Of a DNA stretch of 64,000 nt, positions 25,666-35,213 are shown piece by piece. The notes under the pieces were generated by a model. It ran no database searches. It worked only from the letters and a program-made list of their open reading frames with translations, and was not told the origin of the DNA. How positions within the stretch are numbered: the first letter of the stretch is position 1; each line of letters begins with the position of its first letter. A program made the position numbers and the translations under genes. Origin of the DNA: an uncultured Oscillospiraceae bacterium (lineage in GTDB: Bacteria; Bacillota; Clostridia; Oscillospirales; Ruminococcaceae); assembly GCA_905197685.1 (NCBI GenBank), contig CAJJZS010000007.1, positions 51,133-115,132 on the forward strand, given 5' to 3'.

Positions 25666-26046
25666 ATGAAATTTGTGATTGTAACCAACAATCCAAGAGT
25701 CAGAGATGAACTTGGAAAAGAATTTGAAGTAGACTTTGCGGATATTACATACCGCGAAGTGCTTTGCAAAGTCCGGGATATGGTGTACAGCGGTCATAAG
25801 CTGCTGACTCATCCGCTTTCGGGCAGCGTAAAGCCGAACGAGACGCCGTATAAATCCATTCTGGTCGGCAAAAAAGTCGGCAAGATGGATTTGCAGGATG
25901 CTTCCATTATGGAAAATAGCATTATCACGGCGGACAAGTTCAGCGTAAAATTTCCGGAAATGCCGGACAGCGTGAGAGAGGACTTTCAGCTGATCGACAC
26001 CACGCTTATCAAAAGCGCACTCATGAGTATTCCGGAGATTTTTTAA
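25666..26046 (+). CDS. grdX: GrdX family protein
   Basis: 126 residues from the ATG at 25666 (MKFVIVTNNPRV). GrdX proteins lead most glycine and betaine reductase operons; their role is unknown. The longer open frame upstream overlaps the riboswitch terminator and is not translated. GrdE follows 76 bases later. Confidence 0.88.
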   Translation: MKFVIVTNNPRVRDELGKEFEVDFADITYREVLCKVRDMVYSGHKLLTHPLSGSVKPNETPYKSILVGKKVGKMDLQDASIMENSIITADKFSVKFPEMPDSVREDFQLIDTTLIKSALMSIPEIF

Positions 26047-26122
26047 GCGGCTTACATGAAGTCTGAAAAGATTTCATTTAAGGAAGATATAAGGGTTTTA
26101 TATTAACAAGGAGGTGTTCGCT

Positions 26123-27409
26123 TTGAAAAAGTTGGAACTCGGTAATATTCTCATTCACGATGTTCAGTTTTCAAACGAAGGTTCAAAAGTAGAAAACGGC
26201 GTTTTGTACGTTAACAAAGAAGAAATCTGCAAAATCGCTCTCGAAGATGAAAACATCGCATCCTGCGAAGTTTTCCTCGCTCGTCCGGGCGAAAGCGTAA
26301 GAATCACCCCGGTTAAAGACGTTATCGAGCCTCGCGTAAAAGTTGAAGGCAAGGGCGGCATTTTCCCAGGATGGATTGCTAAAGTTGACACTGTAGGCGA
26401 AGGCAGAACTCACGTTCTCAAAGGCGCAGCAGTAGTTACCACCGGTAAAATCGTTGGTTTCCAGGAAGGTATCATCGATATGTCCGGTCCTGGCGCAGAC
26501 TACACTCCATTCTCCAAAACAAACAACATTGTTGTAAAGATGGAGCCGGTAGAAGGCCTCAAACAGCACGAACATGAGTACGCACTGAGAATCGCAGGCT
26601 TCAAGATTGCTTGCTTCCTGGGCGAACTGGGCAGAAACGTAACTCCTGATGAAGTTAAAACTTACGAGTTTGACAACATCGTTGAGTCCGCTGCTAAATA
26701 TCCAAACCTGCCAAGAGTTGCATACGTTCAGATGCTCCAGTCTCAGGGTCTGCTGCACGATACTTATGTATACGGCGTTGACGCTAAGAAAACTCTGACA
26801 ACAATCATCACCCCAACCGAAGTTATGGACGGTGCTATCGTTTCCGGTAACTGCGTATCTTCTTGTGACAAGAACCCAACTTATGTTCACATGAACAACC
26901 CGGTTGTTACCGACCTGTTTGAACAGCACGGTAAAACTCTGAACTTCGTTGGTATGATCATCACTAACGAAAACGTATACCTCGCAGATAAAGAGCGTTC
27001 CTCCAACTGGTCCGCTAAACTGGCTAAATACCTCGGCTGCGACGGTGTTATCATCTCCCAGGAAGGCTTCGGCAACCCGGATACCGACCTGATCATGAAC
27101 ACCAAGAAGATCGAAGCTGAAGGCATCAAGACCGTTATCATTACCGACGAATACGCTGGCCGCGACGGTAAATCCCAGTCTCTGGCTGACGCTGACCCGT
27201 CTGCTGACGCAGTTGTAACCGGTGGTAACGCTAACCAGGTAATCGTTCTGCCTCCAATGGAGACTGTATACGGTCATCTCGAATTCGTAGACACCATCGC
27301 TGGTGGTTCTGCTAACAACATTGATGCTCACGGCAACATCACTGTTGAGATCCAGGCAATCACCGGTGCTACCAATGAAACAGGCTTCAACTACCTGTCC
27401 GCTAGATAA
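26123..27409 (+). CDS. grdE: Glycine reductase component B, subunits alpha/beta precursor
   Basis: 428 residues from a TTG at 26123, eight bases behind AAGGAGG; an in-frame GTG at 26114 lies inside that site and is rejected. The proprotein is cleaved before a cysteine to give two subunits, the new N-terminus bearing the carbonyl group that binds glycine as a Schiff base; here Asn243-Cys244 in SGNCVSSC is the expected site. With GrdB it forms selenoprotein PB. Codon use is strongly biased, as in very highly expressed genes. Confidence 0.96.
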   Translation: MKKLELGNILIHDVQFSNEGSKVENGVLYVNKEEICKIALEDENIASCEVFLARPGESVRITPVKDVIEPRVKVEGKGGIFPGWIAKVDTVGEGRTHVLKGAAVVTTGKIVGFQEGIIDMSGPGADYTPFSKTNNIVVKMEPVEGLKQHEHEYALRIAGFKIACFLGELGRNVTPDEVKTYEFDNIVESAAKYPNLPRVAYVQMLQSQGLLHDTYVYGVDAKKTLTTIITPTEVMDGAIVSGNCVSSCDKNPTYVHMNNPVVTDLFEQHGKTLNFVGMIITNENVYLADKERSSNWSAKLAKYLGCDGVIISQEGFGNPDTDLIMNTKKIEAEGIKTVIITDEYAGRDGKSQSLADADPSADAVVTGGNANQVIVLPPMETVYGHLEFVDTIAGGSANNIDAHGNITVEIQAITGATNETGFNYLSAR

Positions 27410-27429
27410 TAGGAAGGGGAAGAATTACG

Positions 27430-28746
27430 ATGAGCAAAATCAGAGTAGTACAGTATATTAACCAGTTCTTCGCTCAGATCGGTGGCGAAGAAAAAGCTGA
27501 TATCCCGGCTGAACTGCGTGAAGGTCCGGTAGGTCCGGGTCTTGCATTCAACACAGCTTGGGGCGAAGAAGCAGAAGTTGTTGCAACCATCATCTGCGGC
27601 GACTCTTACTTCAACGAAAACCTCGAAAAAGCTCAGGCTGAAGTTCTTGAGATGGTTAAATCCCAGAACCCAGACCTGTTCATCGCTGGTCCTGCATTCA
27701 ACGCTGGTCGTTACGGCGTAGCTTGCGGTACTATCGCAAAAGCAGTTCAGGACAACCTGAACATCCCGGTTCTGACCGGTATGTACGTTGAGAACCCAGG
27801 CGCTGATATGTTCAAGAAAGATGTTTACATCGTTTCCACAAAGAACAGCGCAGCTGGTATGAGAGATGCTGTTAAGACAATGGCTCCTCTGGCTCTCAAA
27901 CTTGCTAGACATGAAGCTATCGGCGCATCCTGCGAAGAAGGCTACATGCCAAACGGCATCCGTGTAAACCTGTTTGAAAAAGAAAGAGGTTCTGCACGTG
28001 CTGTTAAGATGCTGATTGCAAAACTGAACAACAAACCATACACCACAGAGTTCCCGATGCCATCTTTCGACCGTGTTGCTCCAAACCCGGCTGTTAAAGA
28101 TATGGCTCATGCAACTGTTGCTCTGTGTACTTCCGGTGGTATCGTTCCACACGGCAACCCGGATCACATTGAGTCTTCTTCTGCTTCCAAATACGGCGAG
28201 TACGATATCGAAGGCGTTATGGACCTCAAAGAAGGCGAATGGGAAACTGCTCACGGCGGTTACGACCCGGTATACGCTAACGAAGACTCTGACCGCGTTC
28301 TGCCGGTAGACATTCTGCGTGAGATGGAAAAATCCGGCAGAATCGGCAAGCTGCACAGATACTTCTACACCACTGTTGGTAACGGTACTGCTGTTGCTTC
28401 CTCTAAAGCATTCGCTGCTGAATACGCTCAGAAGCTCAAAGCTGACGGTGTTGACTGCGTAATCATGACCTCCACGTGAGGAACCTGCACACGTTGCGGC
28501 GCAACGATGGTTAAAGAAATCGAACGTGCAGGTCTGCCGGTAGTTCACATTTGTACTGTAACTCCAATTTCTATGACAGTTGGTGCTAACAGAATCGTTC
28601 CGGCTATCGCTATTCCTCACCCACTGGGTAACCCAGCTCTGACAATGGAAGAGGAAAAAGTTATCAGAAGAAAGATCGTTGAAACCGCTCTCGAAGCTCT
28701 CGAGACCGAAGTTGACGATCAGACAATCTTCGACGTTAAATATTAA
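27430..28746 (+). CDS. grdB: Glycine reductase component B gamma, selenoprotein
   Basis: 438 residues if the in-frame TGA at 28477-28479 is read as selenocysteine (Sec350). The context is STUGTCTRCGATM: a U-x-x-C-x-x-C motif, as in other GrdB proteins, and the frame continues with full homology to the end. Sec attacks the activated glycine and forms a carboxymethyl-selenide on PA. Immediately downstream, CGTTGC (28492-28497) and GCAACG (28501-28506) form a short hairpin suited to a bacterial SECIS. Automatic annotation would split this gene in two. Confidence 0.96.
28477..28510 (+). promoter_or_regulatory. SECIS-like hairpin after the grdB selenocysteine codon
   Basis: A perfect 6-base-pair stem with GGC loop starts 12 bases after the TGA, the spacing expected for SelB recruitment. 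Confidence 0.6.
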
Positions 28747-28754
28747 TCTGCTTT

Positions 28755-28800
28755 AAAAGGAATGATTAGGGGAGGCTCTCCCCTCCCCTAATTGCCTTTT
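28755..28800 (+). terminator. Stem-loop between grdB and trxB (attenuator or terminator)
   Basis: A long imperfect stem (AAAAGG..ATTAGGGGAG with CTCCCCTAATTGCCTTTT) ends in T4 only, so partial read-through into trxB is likely. Confidence 0.6.
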
Positions 28801-28827
28801 AAAAATAAATTTAGGGAGACGAGAACC

Positions 28828-29769
28828 ATGGATAAAGTTTATGACATTATCGTATTAGGTGCAGGTCCTGCAGGTTTGGCTGCTGCTTCTTATGCTGGCC
28901 GTGCAAGAATGGACACACTTCTTATTGAAGGAACAAAAGACGGCGGACAAATCGTTATCACCAACGAAATCGAGAACTATCCGGGCTCCCTGGAAGAAGA
29001 ATCCGGCCCGTCCCTGATTGCCAGAATGACAAAACAGGTAGAAAAATTCGGTGCTGACCGCGTTACAGACACAATCGTTGACGTTGAGCTTGAAGGTAAA
29101 GTAAAACACCTCAAAGGCAACCACGGCGACTACTATGCAAAAGCTGTAGTTATCGCTACCGGTGCTTCCCCACGTCCGATTGGCTGCCCAGGCGAAAAAG
29201 AATTCACCGGTAAAGGTGTTTCTTACTGTGCAACCTGCGACGCTAACTTCTTTGAAGATTTTGAAGTATACGTAGTTGGCGGCGGCGACTCTGCTGTTGA
29301 AGAAGCTATGTACCTCACCAAGTTCGCAAGAAAAGTAACTCTCGTTCACAGACGTGACGAACTCAGAGCTGCTAAATCCATCCAGGAAAAAGCATTTGCT
29401 AATCCGAAGATGGCATTCATGTGGAACACCACAATCGAAGAGATCAAAGGCGACGGCGTTGTAACATCTATGATCGTTAAAGACACCAAAACCGGAGAGA
29501 CCAGAGAGATTGAGGCTGATGAGGAAGACGGAACATTTGGTATCTTCGTATTCGTAGGTTTCGATCCTAAATCCCAGCTGTTCGAGGGCAAACTCGAAAT
29601 GGAAAACAGATACATCGTTACCGACAAATATATGCACACTTCTGTTCCTGGCGTATTCGCAGCTGGTGACGTTATCGTTAAACATCTGCGTCAGGTAGTA
29701 ACTGCTTGCGGCGACGGCGCTGTTGCAGCTACCGAAGCTCAGCACTACGTAGAAAACCTGGCTGACTAA
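28828..29769 (+). CDS. trxB: Thioredoxin reductase
   Basis: 313 residues. FAD-binding GAGPAGLAAAS near residue 11, redox CATCD with Cys134 and Cys137, and NADPH-binding GGGDSAVEEAM. It reduces the thioredoxin encoded next, which donates electrons to glycine reductase. ATG at 28828 behind AGGGAG. Same biased codon use as the grd genes. Confidence 0.95.
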   Translation: MDKVYDIIVLGAGPAGLAAASYAGRARMDTLLIEGTKDGGQIVITNEIENYPGSLEEESGPSLIARMTKQVEKFGADRVTDTIVDVELEGKVKHLKGNHGDYYAKAVVIATGASPRPIGCPGEKEFTGKGVSYCATCDANFFEDFEVYVVGGGDSAVEEAMYLTKFARKVTLVHRRDELRAAKSIQEKAFANPKMAFMWNTTIEEIKGDGVVTSMIVKDTKTGETREIEADEEDGTFGIFVFVGFDPKSQLFEGKLEMENRYIVTDKYMHTSVPGVFAAGDVIVKHLRQVVTACGDGAVAATEAQHYVENLAD

Positions 29770-29955
29770 TTTCAGTTAGGAAGTTCACTTTCGAATCTAA
29801 GGGAACTCCAGAAAGTTCGGTTTTTATGTGAGAGTTTAAGCCGACGGCTTTTCGATAGTTCCGTAATATACAATCGAAAGAAGATGGGTGTTAATCTGTA
29901 TGGGTTCTGCCCCTGCGATTTTGTCCCTCTTTGAACAAAAGGAGATTATGTAATT

Positions 29956-30282
29956 ATGTTAGAAGTAACAAAAGACACATTTGAACCTGAAGTTCTTCAG
30001 GCAGAAGGCTATGTATTTGTAGACTTCTTCGGCGACGGCTGCGTTCCATGCGCTGCTCTGATGCCACACGTTCATGCTCTGGCTGACAAATATGCAGACA
30101 GCAAACTGAAATTCTGCTGCATGAACACCACCAAAGCTAGACGTCTTGCTATCAAACAGGGCATTATGGGTCTGCCTGTAATGGCTATCTACAAAGATGG
30201 CGCTAAAGTTGAAGAGCTGGTTAAAGAAGACTGCACACAGGATTCCATCACCGCTCTGGTTGAAAAATACGTTAATATGTAG
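29956..30282 (+). CDS. trxA: Atypical thioredoxin (CVPC) of glycine reductase
   Basis: 108 residues. The active site is Cys29-Val-Pro-Cys32 (GDGCVPCAAL) instead of CGPC; this variant is characteristic of thioredoxins in glycine reductase clusters. It reduces the oxidised selenoprotein A after each turnover. AGGAGATT lies upstream of the ATG. Spacers of 186 and 167 bases flank it and contain hairpins, unusual inside an operon. Confidence 0.94.
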   Translation: MLEVTKDTFEPEVLQAEGYVFVDFFGDGCVPCAALMPHVHALADKYADSKLKFCCMNTTKARRLAIKQGIMGLPVMAIYKDGAKVEELVKEDCTQDSITALVEKYVNM

Positions 30283-30291
30283 TTTTTGACC

Positions 30292-30349
30292 GCGCAAAGA
30301 TTTTTCTTTGCGCAAACCGTTTCATAAATTTGAGATGTCCGCTCGGTTT
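30292..30349 (+). other. Two stem-loops between trxA and grdA
   Basis: GCGCAAAG/CTTTGCGC around 30292-30312 and a second stem (CGTTTCATAAA with TTTATGAACG, about 30319-30355). Neither has a T run, so they look like processing or stability elements. Confidence 0.5.
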
Positions 30350-30449
30350 ATGAACGTAAATTTATCAAAAATAGACGCATCTTGATGCGACTGTTTTAAT
30401 AAAATCAGATGAAATTGATCATCAAAGAAAGAATTAAGGAGGATAAGTC

Positions 30450-30923
30450 ATGAGCCTTTTGAATGGTAAAAAAGTTATCATCATTGGCGACAGAGACGGC
30501 GTTCCGGGCCCAGCTATCGAAGAATGTGTTAAGACTGCTGGTGCTGAAGTAGTGTACTCCTCTACCGAATGCTTTGTCTGAACTGCCGCTGGCGCAATGG
30601 ATTTGGAAAATCAGAAGAGAGTTAAAGATTTCGCTGAACAGTATGGTGCTGAGAACATCGTTGTTGTTCTGGGTGCTGCTGAAGGCGAAGCTTCCGGTCT
30701 GGCTGCTGAAACAGTAACCGCTGGAGACCCAACTTTTGCAGGTCCATTGACAGGAGTTCAGTTAGGACTCACAGTATACCATGTTTGCGAACCAGAAATC
30801 AAAAACGAAGTTGATCCGACTGTTTACGATGAACAGGTTGGCATGATGGAAATGGTTATGGATGTTGATGATATCATCTCCGAGATGAGCTCTATCCGTA
30901 ACGAATACTGCAAATACCTCTAA
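30450..30923 (+). CDS. grdA: Glycine reductase selenoprotein A
   Basis: 157 residues with one in-frame TGA at 30579-30581, read as selenocysteine (Sec44) in CFVUTAAGAM, the invariant context of GrdA. PA carries the carboxymethyl group from PB to PC as carboxymethylselenocysteine. ATG at 30450 behind AAGGAGG. A TGCC..GGC(G)CA bulged hairpin follows the TGA within a few bases. The TGA makes ordinary gene callers see only the second part from 30597. Confidence 0.97.
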
Positions 30924-30936
30924 GCCAAATTAAGGC

Positions 30937-30985
30937 GGTGCGGTGATGTGGTGATATATCACCGCATTCCGCACCCCTTTTTTTT
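30937..30985 (+). terminator. Strong terminator after grdA
   Basis: GGTGCGG...GTGGTGATA pairs with TATCACCGC...CCGCACC, followed by T8. This ends the grdX-to-grdA transcript. Confidence 0.85.
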
Positions 30986-31121
30986 GAGATTTTAGCAAAA
31001 GGGTGGACTTGTTTTTTCAGTTTCCTTCTTAATTCTGCAAAATAAGTCCGAACCACCCTGCTATTTTAGCTATGTTTCGTAAATTTTCTTGTATAAAATA
31101 GAAAATTTACCGAAAACCCCC

Positions 31122-31150
31122 ATGACAAGCAGAAGAAAATAGTGTATACT
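31122..31150 (+). promoter_or_regulatory. Promoter of grdC-grdD
   Basis: ATGACA (31122-31127) and TATACT (31145-31150), spacer 17, in the 339-base gap after grdA. The leader from about 31157 to the grdC start holds no clear riboswitch. Confidence 0.65.
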
Positions 31151-31262
31151 GTTTTTATGGGGATTGTCATATTCATATGACCTTTCTCGTTGTTTTGTGT
31201 TTGATAATCAGGACAAAACAAAAGGTAAAAATTCGTAAAAATGAATGAGAGGCGTGACTGCA

Positions 31263-32810
31263 ATGAATAGTGTAATCAAAGGCGCAAGCTACATTCTTGC
31301 CCATACACCGGACATGGTAATGGAAAACGGTACAACTCAGACAACTGAGAGAATTGTAAACCCAAATTCTGAGTACCTCAAAGAACTGCCAAACCACATC
31401 AGAACTTATGAGCAGGCTCTGGCTTATCTGCCAAACCAGACCTATATCGGCAATATGCATCCAGATGAACTGGGTCAGCATCCACAGCCATGGGTTGATA
31501 CCACAGTAGAAGGTATGAACCAGAGAGTTGGTAAATACGGCGAAATCATGCCGGAAGATGAATTCTATATGCTGATGCAGTGCGTAGACGTTTTCGAGCT
31601 GGTTATGCTGGAAAAGAGCTTCGTAGCTGATGTAAAAGAAAGATTCATCGCTAACCCGGTTATTGATGAAACCATCGCTGCAAGAATCCATGAAGGTGTT
31701 GACGCTTCCGAAGTTGAGCATTTCGTAAACGAAGAACACGCAGAACCACTGGTATTCGGTGGCAAAACCGTTGGTTTCGTTAAGAGAGCTCATGACGTTG
31801 ACGAAAACCTTTCCGCTCACACCATGCTGGAAAACATGGTTTCCAAAGCATCCGCTGTTCTGTCCCTGCTGCACCTGATCCGCGTAACAGGCGTTAACAA
31901 AGAAGATATCGACTATGTTATCGACTGCTGCGAAGAGGCTTGCGGTGATATGAACCAGCGTGGCGGCGGCAACTTTGCAAAAGCTTCCGCTGAAATTGCA
32001 GGTCTGGTTAATGCAACAGGTTGTGACGTTCGTGGCTTCTGTGCTGGTCCTACCCATGCATTCATCAACGCTGCTTCCCTGGTAAAAGCAGGCACCCACA
32101 AGAACGTAATCGTTGTTGCAGGTGGTTGTACTGCTAAACTGGGTATGAACGGTAAAGACCATGTTAAGAAAGGTCTTCCGATCCTGGAAGATATGATCGG
32201 CGGTTTCGCTATCCTGTTAAGCGAAAACGACGGCGTTAACCCGGAAGTTGATACCGAACACACCGGTAAACATACCGTTGGTACCGGCTCCGCTCCACAG
32301 AACGTAATCTCTTCTCTGGTAACCAATCCTCTGGATGCTGCCGGTCTGAAGATTACCGACGTTGACAAATACTCTGCTGAAATGCAGAACCCGGATATCA
32401 CCAAACCTGCCGGTGCCGGTGACGTTCCGCTTGCTAACTACAAGATGATTGCTGCTCTGGGTGTTAAGAGAGGCGAACTCGAGAAGAAAGACCTCGCTAC
32501 CTTCCCGGTTGAGCATGGTATGGTTGGTTGGGCTCCGACACAGGGTCACATTCCATCCGGTGTTCCTTATGTTGGTGTTTGCCGCGATGATATTCTCGAA
32601 GGCAAAGTAAACAGAGCTATGATTATCGGTAAAGGTTCTCTGTTCCTCGGCCGTATGACCAACCTGTTCGACGGTGTTTCTGTTATGATCACCAAGAACT
32701 CCGGTAAGACAGAAGAAGCTGCAGTTTCTGAAGAGCACATCAAAGGCCTCATCGGTAAAGCAATGAAAGAATTTGCTACCACCCTGCTGGCTGCTGCTGA
32801 AGAAGAATAA
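31263..32810 (+). CDS. grdC: Glycine reductase component C, beta subunit
   Basis: 515 residues from ATG 31263; six extra in-frame codons upstream overlap the ribosome site. The fold resembles FabH-type condensing enzymes. With GrdD it takes the carboxymethyl group from PA and releases acetyl phosphate, yielding ATP by acetate kinase. Same highly biased codon use as grdE and grdB. Separate promoter, 49-base gap to grdD. Confidence 0.95.
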   Translation: MNSVIKGASYILAHTPDMVMENGTTQTTERIVNPNSEYLKELPNHIRTYEQALAYLPNQTYIGNMHPDELGQHPQPWVDTTVEGMNQRVGKYGEIMPEDEFYMLMQCVDVFELVMLEKSFVADVKERFIANPVIDETIAARIHEGVDASEVEHFVNEEHAEPLVFGGKTVGFVKRAHDVDENLSAHTMLENMVSKASAVLSLLHLIRVTGVNKEDIDYVIDCCEEACGDMNQRGGGNFAKASAEIAGLVNATGCDVRGFCAGPTHAFINAASLVKAGTHKNVIVVAGGCTAKLGMNGKDHVKKGLPILEDMIGGFAILLSENDGVNPEVDTEHTGKHTVGTGSAPQNVISSLVTNPLDAAGLKITDVDKYSAEMQNPDITKPAGAGDVPLANYKMIAALGVKRGELEKKDLATFPVEHGMVGWAPTQGHIPSGVPYVGVCRDDILEGKVNRAMIIGKGSLFLGRMTNLFDGVSVMITKNSGKTEEAAVSEEHIKGLIGKAMKEFATTLLAAAEEE

Positions 32811-32859
32811 TCTTGCAGATTCAAAGTCTGTAAATTCGGAAAGGAATGAGGAGATCATT

Positions 32860-34008
32860 ATGGCACAGATCGAAAAAATGATTGCCAAAACTTTCATGGA
32901 TATTGCTACCGGTCTTGAAACTGGCTCCTTTGGCGCTAGACCAAGAATCGCTGTAACAGGTCTGGGAAGTGAACATGGCGAAGCAAACTCTGTGGAAGCG
33001 GCTGTTCTGGCTGCTGACAGAGGTGTTGATGTTACCCTCATCGGCACTGCTGAAAACGAAAAATTCAATACCGTTAAGGTTTCTGATGAAGACGAAATGT
33101 ACAAAGAAATGGAAAAAATGCTGGACAGCGGCGATATCGACGGCTGTATAACCATGCACTATCCATTCCCAATCGGCGTTTCTACTGTTGGCCGCGTTGT
33201 TACCCCGGGTAAAGGCAAACAGATGTTCATCGCTAACACAACCGGTACTTCCGCTGCTGAAAGAATTGAAGCAATGATCCGCAACACTATCGCCGGCATC
33301 ATTACTGCAAAAGCATGCGGTATCAAAAACCCAACCGTTGGTATCCTGAATGTAGACGGCGCAAGACAGTGCGAAGGCGCTCTGAAAGAACTTCAGGCTA
33401 ACGGATATGACATCCACTTTGCAGAATCTTCCCGTGCAGACGGCGGCTGCGTTATGAGAGGTAACGACCTTCTCGTTGGCGCTTGCGACATTATGGTAAC
33501 AGACTCTCTGACAGGTAACATCTTGATGAAGATGATGTCTTCTTACTGCACAGGCGGCAGCTACGAGGCCGTTGGCTACGGTTACGGTCCCGGTATCGGC
33601 GAAGGCTATGACAGACTGGTTCTGATCGTATCCCGTGCTTCCGGCGCTCCGGTTCTGGCTAACGCTATGGAATACGCTGCACAGCTGGTAAAAGGCAATT
33701 ACAAAGAAATTGCTGCAAAAGAATATGCAGCTGCTAAGAAAGCCGGTCTGGAGAAGGTAATCGCTGCTCGCAAACCGGTTAAGAAAGAAGCTTCCGAAGA
33801 AGTAGTAGAGTGCCCACCGAAGGAAATCGTAACCGCTTCCGTTGCAGGTATTGAGGTTATGGACCTGGAAGACGCTGTACAGGCTCTGTGGAAAGCAAAG
33901 ATCTACGCAGAAAGCGGAATGGGCTGCACCGGACCTCTGGTTATGATGTCCGAAGCAAACCATGACAAAGCTGTTGAGATCCTCAAAGCAGCCGGATATA
34001 TTTCCTAG
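32860..34008 (+). CDS. grdD: Glycine reductase component C, alpha subunit
   Basis: 382 residues from ATG 32860 behind GAGGAG. GrdD resembles PlsX/phosphotransacetylase-like proteins; Cys356 in GMGCTGPL is the likely residue carrying the acetyl thioester before phosphorolysis. Completes component C. Last gene of the glycine reductase locus. Confidence 0.95.
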   Translation: MAQIEKMIAKTFMDIATGLETGSFGARPRIAVTGLGSEHGEANSVEAAVLAADRGVDVTLIGTAENEKFNTVKVSDEDEMYKEMEKMLDSGDIDGCITMHYPFPIGVSTVGRVVTPGKGKQMFIANTTGTSAAERIEAMIRNTIAGIITAKACGIKNPTVGILNVDGARQCEGALKELQANGYDIHFAESSRADGGCVMRGNDLLVGACDIMVTDSLTGNILMKMMSSYCTGGSYEAVGYGYGPGIGEGYDRLVLIVSRASGAPVLANAMEYAAQLVKGNYKEIAAKEYAAAKKAGLEKVIAARKPVKKEASEEVVECPPKEIVTASVAGIEVMDLEDAVQALWKAKIYAESGMGCTGPLVMMSEANHDKAVEILKAAGYIS

Positions 34009-34024
34009 TTGTCATAAGCTTTAC

Positions 34025-34055
34025 AAAAAGGCTCCCGAATTTTCGGGAGCCTTTT
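34025..34055 (+). terminator. Terminator after grdD
   Basis: Stem CAAAAAGGCTCCCGAA / TTCGGGAGCCTTTTG with a TT loop, 17 bases after the stop. Confidence 0.88.
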
Positions 34056-34243
34056 GTACTTTCTGAGAAAGTACAAGAGCTGCCTGGCTTCGCCGCAAAG
34101 ACGGGAAGTTGAAGCAAGAAAGTTTCGACAGAGCGAGACTGAAGTTTTTGTTAGTTGAAAACTTGTTTTCAATCCACTTTTCTGCAAGAGAAAAAGTTTT
34201 CGACAGCACCGGCTTGAAGCTAAGAACTGTTTTTCACTCATAT

Positions 34244-34273
34244 AAAAAAGCTCCCAACAATGGGAGCTTTTTT
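34244..34273 (-). terminator. Terminator of the XRE-membrane protein operon
   Basis: AAAAAAGCTCCCA pairs with TGGGAGCTTTTTT around an ACAA loop, directly after the 51-aa gene on the minus strand. The 188 bases between this and the grdD terminator hold no gene. Confidence 0.85.
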
Positions 34274-34274
34274 G

Positions 34275-34430
34275 TTACTCTTTGTTTTGATTCAAAGAAT
34301 CTTCCTGTAATTTCTTTGTGGCTTTCTGTGCGGATAAAATCCCATGTTTTACGCCCATACGGATCATGAAATAAAGCAGAAAGGAATAGATCAGCAAAGT
34401 CATATTTGGATTTAAACCGAAAAATGGCAT
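34275..34430 (-). CDS. Small membrane protein (51 aa)
   Basis: ATG at 34430 with GGGGGT eight bases upstream; 51 residues with one hydrophobic segment (MTLLIYSFLLYFMI, residues 10-23) followed by a basic, then polar tail (KATKKLQEDSLNQNKE). It lies 26 bases after the DUF3169-like gene and ends in a terminator, so it is the third gene of the XRE operon. No family recognised. Confidence 0.65.
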   Translation of the reverse strand: MPFFGLNPNMTLLIYSFLLYFMIRMGVKHGILSAQKATKKLQEDSLNQNKE

Positions 34431-34456
34431 CAATAAAGACCCCCGTCAATCTATTA

Positions 34457-35182
34457 TTATTTTGATTTCTTTCCGAAAGCGTTGACAAAGCTCAGGCTGT
34501 GGATTCCCCAAAATACGGCTATCAGGATAAACGGAATCAAACCGATGGGGTAGAATAATTGAATCATGCAGCAAACCAAAAAAGCAAAGCCAAAAGCATA
34601 TTTTAAATTTTTAAAGCTGTGATATGCGGCGCGATACATCTCGAAGGTTTCTGCTTCATCGTTTTGCTTTTCTATCTGTTTCATAAAGGAAACGGACAAG
34701 GGGTCAATTTCTTTTAATTTTGGATTGAGCTGTTTCATCAGGTTGACCTGGCTGACTTCCAACCAAGTAGTGATACCGATAAAAACTGAACCTGCTACTG
34801 CACTGATTAAAATATTTTTCGGAATTTGGTAACAGATAGAAGCGCCTAAAAAGAAGAAGTTCAGAATAACGCATAAGGTGCAAATCATCATGACCGGATT
34901 GCTTTGGGTTTCTGCCCATTCATAAATTTCTTCCTCATTTTCAGGGGTGATATTTTTGAGTTTGTTCTTTATTTTGTGGGTGGAGTAGGCTGCCATAAGG
35001 GATAGGAAAAGGCATACAGAAATATGCAGAGTTGCCGTTTGAGCGCCAAACCAACGGTTAAAAGCGCCCACAGCGCCGGTGATGCTGTCTGTGTGATTGC
35101 TCAGCAAAGAAGAACACAATGCGCCGAAAGCTGCGGAAATAATCATAATCAAGCTGAATTTTATAACAGGGCGTTTTTTCAT
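34457..35182 (-). CDS. DUF3169-like integral membrane protein
   Basis: 241 residues with six hydrophobic segments (about 8-30, 50-66, 98-116, 124-142, 192-208, 212-230) and a cytosolic charged loop EEEIYEWAETQ. The layout and XRE neighbour match the DUF3169 family, which lacks an assigned function. Start behind GAGGAGGT. Middle gene of the operon. Confidence 0.78.
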   Translation of the reverse strand: MKKRPVIKFSLIMIISAAFGALCSSLLSNHTDSITGAVGAFNRWFGAQTATLHISVCLFLSLMAAYSTHKIKNKLKNITPENEEEIYEWAETQSNPVMMICTLCVILNFFFLGASICYQIPKNILISAVAGSVFIGITTWLEVSQVNLMKQLNPKLKEIDPLSVSFMKQIEKQNDEAETFEMYRAAYHSFKNLKYAFGFAFLVCCMIQLFYPIGLIPFILIAVFWGIHSLSFVNAFGKKSK

Positions 35183-35213
35183 AAAAAGTACCTCCTCACA
35201 GAGAAAGATGATG

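Noticed and set aside
26183..28620. Long open frames antisense to grdE and grdB (up to about 400 codons)
   Set aside because: They mirror strongly biased codons of the sense genes, lack ribosome sites and have low-complexity Phe/Val/Ser/Cys-rich products. Similar shadows occur antisense to trxB, grdC and grdD.
28480..28746. Reading grdB as two genes or a pseudogene because of TGA 28477
   Set aside because: Homology and the U-x-x-C-x-x-C motif continue across the TGA, and a hairpin follows; selenocysteine explains it.
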